A DNA stretch of 64,000 nucleotides from the NCBI RefSeq assembly GCF_004193775.1, contig NC_041020.1:50323097-50387096 (forward strand). The letters run 5' to 3'. The DNA comes from Glycine soja (lineage: Eukaryota > Streptophyta > Magnoliopsida > Fabales > Fabaceae). The notes under the pieces were generated by a model. That model did no database searches. It was not told the DNA's origin and saw nothing but the letters and a program-made list of their open reading frames with translations. Below are positions 32,849 through 45,826 of the stretch, one piece after another (position 1 is the first letter of the stretch; every line of letters starts with the position of its first letter). The translations under genes and the position numbers were made by a program.

Positions 32849-35800
32849 ATGGGTGAAGTGCCGGCTGTGATGCAGGCGACGCAGGGGGAACAGAGCAACA
32901 ATGCCTCCGCTGTTCATTGGGAGCGCTTTCTGCCTCGGATGGTGCTTCGGGTCTTGCTTGTCGAAGCTGATGATTCTACTCGACAGATCATTGCTGCACT
33001 TCTCCGTAAATGCGGTTACAAAGGTTCTTTTCTTTTCTTCTTTTAAAAAACTATGTTTCTCAAGGAAATATAAACCACCTTTCCTTCCTCTTAAAACACC
33101 TTTAATAATAGAACGCAACTTGATAATTAATGACAACGTTTTCAGAAATTCACTTCTCCATGAACGTGGAAAGTAGATATTCCTGTTTTTGAGGTCGTAC
33201 CACATTGCACTGCATTTTTGTTATTCATGCATGTAAAGTAGAACCGTGGACAAAAAACATTGAGGTTCTGTATGTATCTCTAACTTCATCACAAATATAG
33301 TAAGTCAAACATGACGACAACAACAAAAGGATAAAACCCCGACAGCGTTATTTTCGAGAGATGTGGATCAAGGTAACAACACTCGTTAATCAGGGGAAAG
33401 GAACGGTTAGAGAGGGTTTCTGAACTTAAAAGTTTTAGAGGTTTGATCTAACTGGCTATCAATCTGCTTTGATCCGCTTACTGCTTCATGTGATCGTTTT
33501 CCAGCATGCCCAGCTTAGCCAAGTAATATAATTCACGCGTGAATTAGCTTCATGAAGAACATGATCCACCTTCACTTGGTCATAAGAAAATCAATCTTCA
33601 AAGTGCTCACTAGAGACCTTTCGACCTAGAAGCTTAATTTTAGTTAAAAAAAACAAAAACAAAAACTAATCACAACGTACATGCATTAAATAATGTTTTT
33701 TTTTTAATTAAATATAATGGGTAGCTTTGCTGCATGAAAATGTGTGGTGTTTGATTTATGTATTGTGTAGTGTAGGCACAAGCTAGTGCGTGAAAGATGA
33801 ATTTACCTTTGAGCTCAAGATCCTTATGAACTTCTTAATGGTAATTTCTTACATGCAGTTGTTGCATTTTGTGATGGCTTAAAGGCATGGGAGACATTGA
33901 AGAACAAAGCATTTGACTTAGATCTCATATTAACAGAAGTGGATTTGCCATCAATATCTGGATTTTCACTTCTTACTTTAATCATGGAGCATGACATTTG
34001 CAAAAACATTCCTGTCATAAGTATGTGTTGTATTGGTACTGTGTGGCCTTAATTATTAGTAGTTACATGTGGCTAATGGACTCAAATTTGTCTCAACTCC
34101 TTATGGTTTTGCAGTGATGTCTTCTCATGATTCAGTAAGCATGGTGTTTAAATGCATGTTAAAAGGTGCAGCTGATTTTCTTATAAAACCTGTTCGCAAG
34201 AATGAGCTAAGAAACTTGTGGCAGCATGTATGGAGAAGGCACGCCGTATGTCATGTTCTTCAATTTTTTTCTGGCAACCTTTTGATATTTCTTTTGTCTG
34301 TTAAGTGTGGGCTTACTAATTTGACTTATATTTACTTTTCTTTTCTTGTTTCAATTTAATTTTTTTAATACAGATAAGCAGGCCTCCTCAAAATTTAACA
34401 CTGCCGGAGATTGAACTTGGTTTTGCTGCAGAAAACCATGCTGCAAGCAATGACTCTAGTGGTTCTGTGGCTTCTACACCAAAAGATGATGAATGCAGTG
34501 AGAAAACAAGTGAGGCTCATGTAAGTTTTTCCTCCCCCAGCCCCTAAACCTTCACTGAAATAACATGCTTCTATATGATTGTTAGATATGTCTATTTCTC
34601 AGATTTCAGTGTGTTAGGTGTGAAACAGCTGTTAACTTTTAATTGTGCTGATTTAATTTCTAAAGTTTTATCTACACTTTCATTGCTTGATCTGAGAAAC
34701 ATACAAAGACATAAACCTAGAATCCCTTCTACAATATGAAGCCACTTTTCTCCCAACTAGGGAAATTTTCCTTTAATAGGTTAGGCTGGCTTCATGAAAT
34801 TTCACATAGAAACTGCATGTTTTGCCAACTCCTGTGCAGAGCACTTGCCCATCGCCATTTTTGGAAGCTGAGAGTACCTACATGGAAAATATGCAGGATA
34901 TATTGCAGCTGAAGAGCTCTTCAAATTTGAGCAATATTGACACAGTGAAGCATGAAAACTCTACCAAATGTGAAAGGGAGTCAGATAAGCATAATGATGA
35001 AGCTGGAGGTGTGCAACTTTCTTTTAGTTTGTACTTTTGTTCAATTTTTTTTGCCCTTATTTTGTTTCTTAGTGATAGTTAGCTTGTATTACAGAGAAAT
35101 CACTGTTTATATTGGAAGATGCAAGGTGCAACAAAACTTTTAAACCAACAGGTTTAAGGCTAGGTCAAAGCTATGAGTGCCATGAAACGAGAAATCAAGA
35201 TGAAGTTCTAAGAATAGAGTTGATAAAATCCAATCCTGAAATTAATACAGATATTCATAGATGCAGTGATGAACTGGTAGATCCTTCTACTGGCGCCATT
35301 GACTTGATTGCTACATTCAAGAATCTTCCAAAGAGCACTGATGAAAAATGTAGTTTCAGTAGTGGTAACACTGCCAAGTTTGATTTTGATACACAATTGG
35401 AACTTTCTTTAAGAAGAGATTTTCCTGGAAGCTCATGTAAAGCTGCATTCAAGGAAAGGCAAATATTGAACCATTCAAATGCTTCTGCCTTTTCTAGGTG
35501 AGTTCACTATTTGGTTGTGATTTTTTAATTCTTAGTGAAATATTGAAGATTGGTGTTGTACAAAGCTTTCCTTGTTCTAACAAAGTGACAGTCAGCAAAA
35601 TGAAGTTTATCTTTGGTTTCTATAATTTTCTTTATACATATACTTTCTAGTTTGTTTCCTATTTTTCTGCATGTTGGACTAGTGGTGTTAAAAGCTGACT
35701 AAATGGTGATATCATATGGACTAAAGCAATTGACACCAGATATATTGTTGTGTTTTATCCTCAGTCATCAGCAATTTAAATAGTACTTCCCAAAATTTGA

Positions 35801-37205
35801 AAGCCTGTTTTTTTTTTTTTTGGAGTGGGGCAGGGGTGTGTGCGGACCTGTATGTAACTGTACTTTTTTTCTAGGTCAAGAAATCAGTACCAATTCTTGC
35901 ATTCCAAAGCATGTTTGCTATTGCAATTCTGAAAAATACATTAGAAAATTTCTGATGATGTGATAAAATTCTTATCTGCAGGTATAGTAATAGTAAGTTG
36001 TTGCAGCCCCTTTTTCCAACACCATCAACTATCTCTGCTAAATTAACCAATGCCAGTCAGAATTCTCATGAATCCCTTAAATTATCAAAAAATACATCTA
36101 CTTCTCATCAATATAGTGAAAAAAGTCAAAATCAGGAGGAGAAAATCATCACTTCAGTCATTGGTCAGTCTGGACAAGTTGATCCAAAATTACCAAACAG
36201 TCAACTTGGATTGTTTCCTGCTACAGGGGTTACTTCTGATCACAAGTCTAAAGGAAATGGAAATGTCTTCCCTTCTAAGCTTTATGCAAAATCAGGTGTC
36301 CATCCCATATCGACTCCAAAATCAGTGTGCCAGAAAGAGAGTTCTCCATTTCCCACAAGCACTTCCTCCCAGTCCAATCCTCAAAGTCACAACTCAGAAC
36401 GTCATCACTGGTTGGAAGATGCAACCCATGCTTCTGATCAAAATGTAAATGATCAAAGCAATTTGGAATGTGAGACACATGACTCTCCTGCTGCTAGTCA
36501 GAGTGCTGGTCCTAGTTTTTTCCATGACACAGCAAATCATAATAGTAGTGGTGTATACAGAAGTGATGGAAATGCTACTTCAGCTAAGGTAGCCAAGGAG
36601 AGCCATGAAATTTTTATTGATAGTGGTCAACGCAGTTATGATGGATTCATAGGGACAGATTCTCATCGCACTAGCCAACGAGAAGCAGCTCTAACAAAGT
36701 TTCGACTGAAGCGGAAAGACAGATGCTATGAGAAAAAGGTATTGCAACCATGCTATTACTGCTTCTGAAAAGAGTTACTATGAAAATATTTATGGTAGTA
36801 GCTCTAAAAATATTTATGGTAGTAGCTCTAAAAATATTTATGGTAAATGTACAATCGGGGCATCATGCAATTACCTGCTGCCATGTATTCCCGAAATTAC
36901 CAGAATTTAGGATTTGAAACTTCATTAATTTATGATTAATGCATTCAGTGGTTTTAGACAACTTGGAAACTCCTATACCATATTTTAAAAATCTCACCAT
37001 CTTGAATCTGGTTACTTTCTTGTCTAAGTTGCTTAGAAAGACATATTTGGAAGATCCTTTCAGATGGTCATTATTCAAATTTCTTGCACAGGTGCGATAT
37101 CAAAGCCGGAAGAGATTGGCAGAGCAGCGCCCTCGCGTGAAAGGGCAATTTGTTCGCCAAGTACACGATGATCATCCAGTAGCAGATGTGGGTGGTGGTT
37201 CCTGA
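32849..37205 (+). CDS. PRR9: Circadian pseudo-response regulator, PRR5/PRR9 clade
   Basis: This is a transcriptional repressor of the plant clock, acting in the nucleus in the day phase. Exons 32849-33023, 33859-34020, 34115-34245, 34374-34520, 34840-35008, 35095-35497, 35982-36738 and 37092-37205 give 685 residues in continuous phase. The pseudo-receiver (about 32-150) has the acidic pair DD at 41-42 and Lys137 (FLIKP). The phospho-acceptor is Glu85 ([12 protein letters not shown]) instead of Asp, which defines the pseudo type. The middle is long, Ser/Asn-rich and variable, with the clade motif NASAFSRY. The CCT domain (629-672) is split by the last intron and reads [13 protein letters not shown]. 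The start is the first in-frame ATG after a CAG repeat. The symbol rests partly on gene order (PRR9-bHLH-CURT1B); PRR5 remains possible. Confidence 0.93.
36783..36845. repeat. 24-bp tandem repeat in the last PRR intron
   Basis: The unit AAAATATTTATGGTAGTAGC-TCTA is repeated 2.6 times without change, about 45 bases after the splice donor of the intron that interrupts the CCT domain. Confidence 0.95.
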
Positions 37206-40200
37206 AATTGTTTTGTTACCATCATCATTGAATTACAGTCTGACTTCCAAAACTGATTTGCCTCTCTTGACAAGGATTAACTGTAGGATCTAGTTTGTCT
37301 GGTGAAATTATGTTTCTTCTTAGCATTGTTAGTATTTTCTTCTGGTTTGTTATATTGGCTGTCTCTTAGAATGTAGGATTGTAATTATTTAGTAGGATTG
37401 ATTTGAAGTTTTGATTTTACCTAGAGTATTTGTTTTCTTGATTGAATACTAATATAGGGCTATCGTTGTATAGGCAGTATGCGTCTGTCTTGAAAGATTC
37501 AAATACCTTTTATATATATATATATATATCTCGGCAAGCATCTCTGGTTTGCAATCAAACGATCTTTCTTTAATCTTTACATTGATCATTTGAGTATCCT
37601 TTTTGTTGCACTATCAAGCTAATGTAGTTAACATGGGTACATTGATAATTTGTTTTGAGATTCGCTGTAGTCACTACATAAGACTCCTGGAACATTGCAC
37701 GTTGGAACTATTGGCCTCTGAGGTTCCCTTATGATTTGTAAAAGTACTTGTATTATGCGGTTCACGCGGTCATGGTCCCCCCCGACCGTTCATGTACTTC
37801 ACTTTTCTTTTCCTAATTCCTCTCTCTTTCGCGTATCATTAGTTCCATCTGAAATGATCGCCAAGCGTGTTAACTGAACGCAGAGTGTTGGTTTACTCTA
37901 GAAAGCATTTTCGTGGCTTGTTGGAACTTGGAGAACACTTGGCTCCGGTTGCAAATACACCCATATGAAAACAGGGCAGAGGTTATCCCCCGAAAGCATA
38001 ACTAGTGTGAACATGTGTGATGTGTGTAAATTGTATGTGACGTGTGCATACCAGTTGTAGGACACACAGCATGATGAGTTTGCTGTAGGATCTGACGAGG
38101 CATGGTCCAAACATTTGTATAATTGAAGTGAAAACACATCATCTCTCTTTCATTCCATGCATAAACTGTTCATTTTTCTAGTCTAAGCTTATCCATATGT
38201 CGGCCAAAGGAGTCAAATTGAGCCACATCTCATTCTTTAGCTCTTCTTTCCGTTCCCCGTCCTCCTCTACTTTTGTTCTCTTTAGGTGCTTCATTTATTT
38301 TCAAGATAAAAAATTTAAAGCACCATCATCTGCCCCCACATGCTTAAATTAAAAAAGGAAATTATTCTTTTTGTTTTTAAACACAAACTGCAAAAGGAAG
38401 CGGTGAACTTTGTTGATTCCACATTTGATTTTCATTATAGGTTTGACTATTGGCATCATCTGGCATAAGCAGCATGAAAGCTAAATTAGCTTACCTGTGA
38501 AGAAATTAAATGAGGCACTTGATTTAATTTAACTTAAGATTTTCAGTATTTCTTACTAATTCGTATTTCTCACTAATGAATTAGTATTGCTTTATCTTTT
38601 GTTTTGGGGACAACTAATTATAGGATATAATTATTAATAATATATTTGTATACTTTTTTTATTATGGAACGAAATTTTATGTGAAACATCCTGAGTAGCT
38701 TGTATTTTTTTTATATAGGAATCATTTATGAGATTTCATCTTTTCGGAAGAGAACCTTGCACATATTTAAAGTTCATGCTAGATGCAAATTTTTAGTAAA
38801 GAAAAAGATAGAGTAGAAAATGTTGGTTTATTTGGGTCGAAAGAAATAGAAAAGAATTGAAAAGAAATGATACTACAAAGTTGTTTGGTTTGAATGGAAA
38901 GAGAAGAGATAAATTATACTATAATTAAAATATTATTTTGTTTTAAAAATGATAACCTTAAATCCTTTAATTGATAATGAAAAACAACATATTCAATTAT
39001 CAAAGACAACAAGAGTAGCACAGTTCAGTAGTTCAGTGACGAAGCCACCAAACAAGAAGAGCGAGGTTAGTATTTTGTCATGTATAATTGATTACTGAAG
39101 GAGGCTAATCGATTATGGGACACTATTTACCTTTCATAGACCAAATCAGAGCAAATTTAAGAAAAAAGAGTATTGAGGTTAGTTTGGAACCCAACATGAG
39201 CGGCGGTGTTTTGACAAAAATATAACCTTAAATGAATTGTCGTTTCTCACCTCTTTTGAGCGAAAGTAAAAAAGAAATGGTACCCACGTTTTTTTTCTAA
39301 TTTATTTCTTCACTAATTCATTTTTTTTTTGGATATGCTTCTTCACTAATTCCTACCTTATTTGACAAACAACCTCATTTATTTCCCTCTATCTTATTTT
39401 CAACGTTTCCTTTCCATTTCTATGACACCAAATAAAGGGTTAACTTTAGTCCTCCTTAAACAAACAGACTACAATATTAAAGTTTCAACGTTTCTTCTCC
39501 ATTTTTATCATATTTCTATGACACCAAATACAGCGTTACTTTAGTCCTCCTTAAACAAACAAACTACAATATTAAAGTTTAGGAGAACTCACATCAACGA
39601 CAACTGCATTTGCATGAATTTATTTGCTTACAATTTCACCCGCAATTTAAATTCGTGTAATATCATTTTGAAATGCAATCTCTTTCTATTTCTGTTTTTT
39701 TTTTTCTTTTTGTTATCTTTATTGTTAGTATTTATTCATCTTCCATGACAATAAAAGAAACAATAATTTGTAATTTTGGTCCCCTTATCATTTCAAATTC
39801 ACAATTTTAATTTTCTTATTTATAAATTAATACATTTAGTCCTCTTATTTTCTAGAATATTTTTTTTAGTTATTTTATCATTTGACCATCCAAAGTCAAA
39901 CATTGACTTTAAAATGATATATTATTTTTGATAGGACAGTTGAATAAAGTAGAAACAAATTGGTCTTAATAAGAGTTTAACTAATGACTTTTTATTCAAA
40001 GACAACACAATAAATCACAAAGACACTTATTTTGTTTAAATAATTAGTTAAATTATAATTTTGATTCTCCTTGATTTACAAAATTTTCGATTTTCATCTT
40101 CCAACTTTTTAATGGCAAAATCGGCTCTTTTGATTTTGTAAAATTCATGATTTTGGTTTGCAAAGAAGGAGGACCCAATTTTATAAACACTATTTTACAT

Positions 40201-41395
40201 GTATTATTAGTTAAAAGTTATTAATTTTTTGAATTATAAAAGTTTATAAATTATAATAAAATGTTTATATTTATTTTTACATGTATTTACTTTTATAAAA
40301 AAATTATTTTAATATAAATTAAGAAATTATTATATATAAAAAACTGTTCTTATTTTATTATAATTTTAAAAAAATACATAAACTAATATGTAGATTATGT
40401 ATATTATGTAATTTATACATTGTGTAAACTTAAAATAATATTTAAATAATCTAAAAAATTAAAAAAATTTACTTTTTACAATTAAAATAAAATTTGTATT
40501 ATTTATATATGAAAATAAATTTACATATTTTTTTATAAATTAAATCAAATAATTTGCATATTAATTTATGTAATTTTCTTGATTTATATAATTGGCATTA
40601 AAAAATTGTTTACTAAATAAATTTTCACAATTAAAAAAATATGTAAGTTTCCTAAAAAATTAAATATTATAATTAATATGTATATTAAATTAATTTATAA
40701 AATAATTTATGTAAATAATTTATATATTAATTTATGAAATTTAATTATAAATTAGTAAAATAAAAATAAAAATATTTAAATTATTCAAAATAAAAAATAT
40801 AAAATAATATAAAAAATATAAAATTAGTATTTTATTATCTTATCTTTGAATAAAATCTCATTAGTTTAACTCCTATTAAGATTTTTTTTTGTTTTTATTT
40901 TATTTAAGCTCTTACAACATAAGTGTTATGTCTACGTTAACTGATGAAAGAATTAAAATTATTTATTTTAAAAATTAAAAAGATTAAATATTTGATTTAA
41001 AAAGTTACTGAGAAATTAAAATTGTAATTTAACCTTAAAGCAAATGTAAGAAGAAGCCAAATGAGGGAGAAAGTTACGAGTTTGGGTGGGGGGAAGTAAA
41101 ACACTCACAGACTTATATGCTTAGTATAGTAAGAGATAGAAAAAGAAAAGTGAAAGGTATAATAATAAGTAATGTAACATAAAAAGAAGAAGAAGAAGAA
41201 AAAATGGAGTAAAAGAGATATAAAAGTATTCCAATACTATAGCAAGTGACCCAATTCTAACTCTCCTTTGTGACTTTTGTGATATACTAGAGCATCTTTC
41301 GTAAGAGTTACAAGATTAAAGTTGTTAATGTAGAAAAGAGTAAGAGTTGCTTAAAGAAACAAATGCCATATATAAATAAATAAAAAATAAGACCC
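37206..41395. other. PRR 3' flank and large AT-rich intergenic region
   Basis: The first ~250 bases are the probable PRR 3' UTR, and a short TA run lies at about 37510-37530. A tandem duplication lies at 39401-39580. About 40026-41034 may be an inverted-repeat element, with GTTAAATTAtAATTTTGATT on the left and its complement on the right. No gene is recognised. Confidence 0.5.
39401..39580. repeat. Tandem duplication of 85 and 95 bp
   Basis: Copy 1 (39401-39485) and copy 2 (39486-39580) both start CAACGTTTC. They share CTATGACACCAAATA and TTTAGTCCTCCTTAAACAAA, and both end ACAATATTAAAGTTT. Copy 2 carries a 10-base insertion. Confidence 0.9.
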
Positions 41396-41403
41396 ACACG
41401 TGT
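41369..41403 (+). promoter_or_regulatory. TATA-like box and palindromic G-box/ABRE
   Basis: TATATAAA at 41369-41376 is followed by ACACGTGT at 41396-41403, a palindromic G-box that also fits an ABA-response element. They lie 130-170 bases before the NHL start codon. The TATA assignment is tentative; a TATATATG follows near 41409. Confidence 0.4.
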
Positions 41404-41535
41404 ATGGTGTATATATGCAACAAAAAAAAGTGAAGTGAAGTAAAATTATGCAACTGATCTTTCCTCATAGATTCCTCTCCTATATTGACCTCCCATCTCT
41501 CTTAACGAACACACACAGAGAGCAAAATAGTAAAA

Positions 41536-42129
41536 ATGTCAAAGGACAAAGTTTCCGGTGATCCAAGACGTGCAGTGTGCACAGGTATCACCATCTTCCT
41601 CCTCTTAGCCGGCGTCACTCTCCTCGTCCTCTGGCTGGTCTACCGTCCCCACAAGCCGCGCTTCACGGTCATCGGCGCCGCCATCTACGGCCTCAACACC
41701 AGCACGCCGCCGCTCATGTCAACCACCATGCAGTTCTCCGTCCTCATAAAGAACCCGAACAGGCGTGTCTCCATTTACTACGACAGGTTCTCCGCCTTTG
41801 TCTCGTACAGGAACCAGGCCATAACGCCGCAGGTTCTGCTGCCACCCCTGTACCAGGAGAAGCGCAGCTCGGTTTCGGTGTCCCCGGTGATCGGAGGCAC
41901 GCCGCTCCCGGTGTCGGTGGAGGTTTCGAACGGGTTGGCGATGGACGAGGCTTATGGGGTGGTGGGTCTGAGGCTGATATTTCAGGGCAGAGTGCGGTGG
42001 AAGGCTGGGGCCATCAAAACTGCGCACTATGGGCTCTACGTTAAGTGCGATGTTTTGATGGGTTTGAAGAAAGGGTTGGTGGGTCAAGTTCCTCTCCTCG
42101 GAGTTACACCCTGCGATGTCGATCTATGA
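41536..42129 (+). CDS. NDR1/HIN1-like (NHL) membrane protein, LEA_2 family
   Basis: This single-exon gene of 197 residues is strikingly GC-rich against its AT-rich flanks. A short basic N-terminus is followed by one hydrophobic segment (about 15-36, AVCTGITIFLLLAGVTLLVL), then RPHKPRFTV and a LEA_2-type beta domain. The family signature KNPNRRVSIYYDRF spans residues 72-85, and a conserved Cys-containing end (GVTPCDVDL) closes the protein. NHL proteins sit in the plasma membrane, and some act in pathogen response or plasmodesmata. Which branch this belongs to (NHL3/12-like is my guess) needs a tree. The ATG follows AGTAAAA and is the first in frame. Frames in the other phases across this GC-rich exon are shadows. 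Confidence 0.93.
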   Translation: MSKDKVSGDPRRAVCTGITIFLLLAGVTLLVLWLVYRPHKPRFTVIGAAIYGLNTSTPPLMSTTMQFSVLIKNPNRRVSIYYDRFSAFVSYRNQAITPQVLLPPLYQEKRSSVSVSPVIGGTPLPVSVEVSNGLAMDEAYGVVGLRLIFQGRVRWKAGAIKTAHYGLYVKCDVLMGLKKGLVGQVPLLGVTPCDVDL

Positions 42130-45100
42130 TTATCATTTTTATAGGACCATGAAGCTACTACCTCTACCTTGTTTTGTTTTGTTTCTGTCTTCAATTCAGT
42201 GTAATGTAATAATGTGCAATTTGCTGCTACTCTTGCCCTTTTTTTTATTCCTTTTCTAACCAGCAATTATATATAGCCATAGGAGTTTGTATTTTTTGTT
42301 AAGGGGTTGGTTTTTTGCAAATTCAGTGTGTTAGAAATGGTAAAAAGTCAAAGGATTTCCAAGTTGCAGTGTCTAAGGTTATGTTATTAATTTGAAGGAA
42401 TCAGAATGGCAAAAGGTCTTCTTCTCTTACTTGGAATTATTTGGGTTGGTTCAGCAAAGGCACTGGGGTGGGGAGTCCATGTTTGTGAGTTTGAACGCAG
42501 GGCACTTGGAGCAGCAAAGTAAGGCATCGTCCAGAAAGTGCTATGCTTTTCTAAAGCCAAAGGTAAGCATAAGTTATATCGCATTTTCACCCCATTTTTA
42601 ATATATTTACAAGGGAAAGAAGCTGTAACTTATTTGTAGGCAGTATGGGAATGGAATAATCGAATTTGGCTTTATACTCTAATAGGAAAAATTAATTGAT
42701 ATCAAGTTAAGTTTTCTACCAGCCAGATGTATAAACCGCATTTCAATAATTCAGACAAGTAATATATTTCATGCATCCCTTAAGCAAATCATGCATATTT
42801 AAATCTAATTCAATTAATCCATTTTACAAAACTAAAGTAAATGCTTTTTCTGTAGTACTTAACATTTTCATTTCTCTTCATAACCCCACATGAAGCACGC
42901 TTTAGAACTTACTTTTGGTCCACACTTTAGCATTTGCATCAATTGCTACCTTAAAAATTAGTTAAGCTAATTAATGTAGTACACAATGGGGTGTAGTTTA
43001 ATTGCCCATCCATATTGAATTTGTAAAAAAAGACTTAGAATTTGATTTCTTATATAATATGCTTTTGGAAAACATCGAACAATTTTAATGGTGATTAAGT
43101 TCTGACCAAAAAATATCTTATAATTGATTTAAAGGCCAGATTGAAACGGGTAAAAATATCTTAGAATATTATTGAGAAATCTAAGGACTTACGGTGATAC
43201 CAAATAAGAAAAATAGAATAAAGTAGTTCCATTAATGAATTATGCACTGTTGCTTAGATGTGGTTGGTCTCAATTAAGAACAGGATAAGTGACAAGCGGT
43301 TTTTCTTAGAAATTCGAATGGGTCCACAGCTTATGATCGAGATGATCAAATAATTGATGATTTTGTTTTATTATTATTTATCTACTTTAAATAGTATACG
43401 AATTAAGAAATATAATCAATATATTTGTTTTTATTTAATTTTTTAACTTTATTAAACGACTTTTATTATTCTTTATTTCATTTATGATAAGTATATAAGA
43501 TATTTAACAATTATTTTCCACGTCTCTTTTTATTTGTTGTCAAGGTTATGGCACGCATAATAATAAAGATGGTTTATTTATTTATATTAAAATTATTTGC
43601 AATTGCTTAATATGTCTCGTATCCCTCTTATTTATTATTTAATATTTTAGAATTTATTATTTCTCCTTTTATAAGATATAATTAAGAAAAAGAGAATTAA
43701 TATATTTTTTTAGCAGCCAACAAATGAAGTAAAATTATTAACATGTTAGAGTCCACAAGAAATGGTCTAACAGTAGTAAATACACCAATACCAGTAAAAT
43801 TTACAAGCTTTAGTATTACCAGTACAAACAAAACAATTACCATAAAGCATAATTAACAACTACAGCACAATCTATCACAATCCTACGCATATTGAATGAG
43901 AATATTTTTAAAAATTATTATTCAACGAGAGGATTTTTAGATTTTTTTTCTTATATTAAATAATTTTGAAAATTATTATCACGTTAGTTTAGTCGCATGC
44001 CATATGATAATATCATGTCCTGAACATTTTATTTTATTTTGTAATTTTTATTTCTTTCATATATACTTCTTAATTTTTATTTCAAGTTTAATTAATTTAA
44101 CAACTAGTCTAAAAAATTTATTTTTTACCATCTCAAACAACTTTTCTTTTTTTCTTTATTGATATACTTATTTTTTTAACTACTTATATCTTTCAGCTAT
44201 CATTTTTATCTTTATTTTTAAATTAGATTTTGATATGTTTTTAAAAGAAATTATCAATAGTTAAAAATAATCTTGTATCAAAATATAAATTATTTATTAG
44301 AAATCTAAAATATTTGTTGATTAAGAATTCTAATTATAATATAATTTATTTTTTCTTGAAAAGCTACAAATGAAAAGAAATGGAAATAATAGATAAAGAT
44401 GAAAGTATAATTAAAAATATAATAATTAACAGATAAATCAACACTGGTATAAGTTATGAGACACTCAATGGTGGGCATCGCATCTATGAAGTTTCCTCTG
44501 TTGGAGTTTGATTTTCAGACTGAAGCTTGTTCTCAGGGTATTGGATTCCCTTTTCTGTGATGCCAGTGGATGATTTGATTGATTAGTGTTTAATGGAATG
44601 AAGAATCCGAACTAGTACTAGTAATAGGTAAAGGGAATTACTTTTGGATGTAAACTTACAAATGCGCTGCACTTATTCGAGATCATTCCATTCTAAGGTT
44701 TTTAGCAAAGCTGTTTGTTTCAATTCAATATTCCTTTTAGCTTAAGTTGAATTGTTTTTATTTAGTATATTTTTACAGGCATAATTATGATTTAGGAGAC
44801 TAATTTTCGTATTGAGCGGTACTGACTAAGTTTTATATAAAAGATAATAACTCCGAAATTGAAACCCTAATATAGTAATGTAGTAGGTAAAATTCTCAAG
44901 AGTGATAGGATTTATGTCTACTGATAAGATTTATAAAAGAAATTAATATTTTTATTTTTTGATATATTTTATAGTAATCACTTAGCAAGGCAAAATGCCC
45001 AGGACTTGGACAAATTGAACAGAAAATTAGTGTTTTAGAAGATGGGCCGATGCAAGAAAAACTACTAAAGGCCTAACATGGACTATGTAAGGTTATGGCT

Positions 45101-45820
45101 CCAATGGTAAACACACACAACAAAGGCAGTTGCTATTGACACAGTTTTGCTAATGAAATCGCGTTTTCATAATGCAACTGGGAGTGAAAAAAATTGCATA
45201 ACAAAAGTACATTTTGGTCGTACAAGGTAGAGGTTTGGGAAGCTCAAAGTGGAGCTGTGGTTGATATCCCTTTTCCTTCTCGATTGTTCTGATAATCACT
45301 CAACAACACAAATTACATAATTTACAATGAATGTTTTGTAACTAGCGTGTTCTGTTCGGCATATTTATAGGCCACAATACGTTTCCTTTTTTTACGCATA
45401 ATAAAAGTGATTCTGACCCTTATACCATCTAATTTCACTCACAATTATTAACCCGACTCCAATAGACACTACGGGAAACACTCACCTTACTAATTTATTA
45501 TAAACTTTACTCGTGACTTACTTTTAATTAGTATAAAAAAGTATTCAAACATAAATGATTTCATTTTAAAATTAATAATACCCATTCAAACTTACCTTGC
45601 TTCCAAGAGATTTTTGTTAGTTGAGCATGAGCAGCTGCCACTGCGTTTTGGATTCTATTATTGACAAATTCTGAGTCACATGAAAACGTAAAGCTTCTCG
45701 CCAGTTTTTCTTTGAACATAATAAAGCTATGCCATTCCCAAGAAGTGGGTTAGAGAGAAAGAATTTAAGATATAAGAGGCACAAAAGAGACTGAGAAAGA
45801 TACAAGAGGTTGTTGGCTCT
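42130..45820. other. Intergenic DNA, NHL to bHLH fossil
   Basis: After the NHL 3' flank, a moderately GC-rich patch at 42387-42600 carries short frames on both strands with no recognisable motif. The remainder is AT-rich and I see no gene. Confidence 0.5.
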
Positions 45821-45826
45821 AGCGGG

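Noticed and set aside
41577..42087. Long frames in other phases and on the minus strand over the NHL gene
   Set aside because: High GC content removes stop codons in all frames; only the 41536 frame carries the NHL signature.
45617..45826. Possible bHLH 5' exons just upstream of the fossil
   Set aside because: No basic-helix-loop-helix residues are readable in any frame; a minus-strand reading (RIQNAVAAAHAQLTK) is open but matches nothing I recognise.
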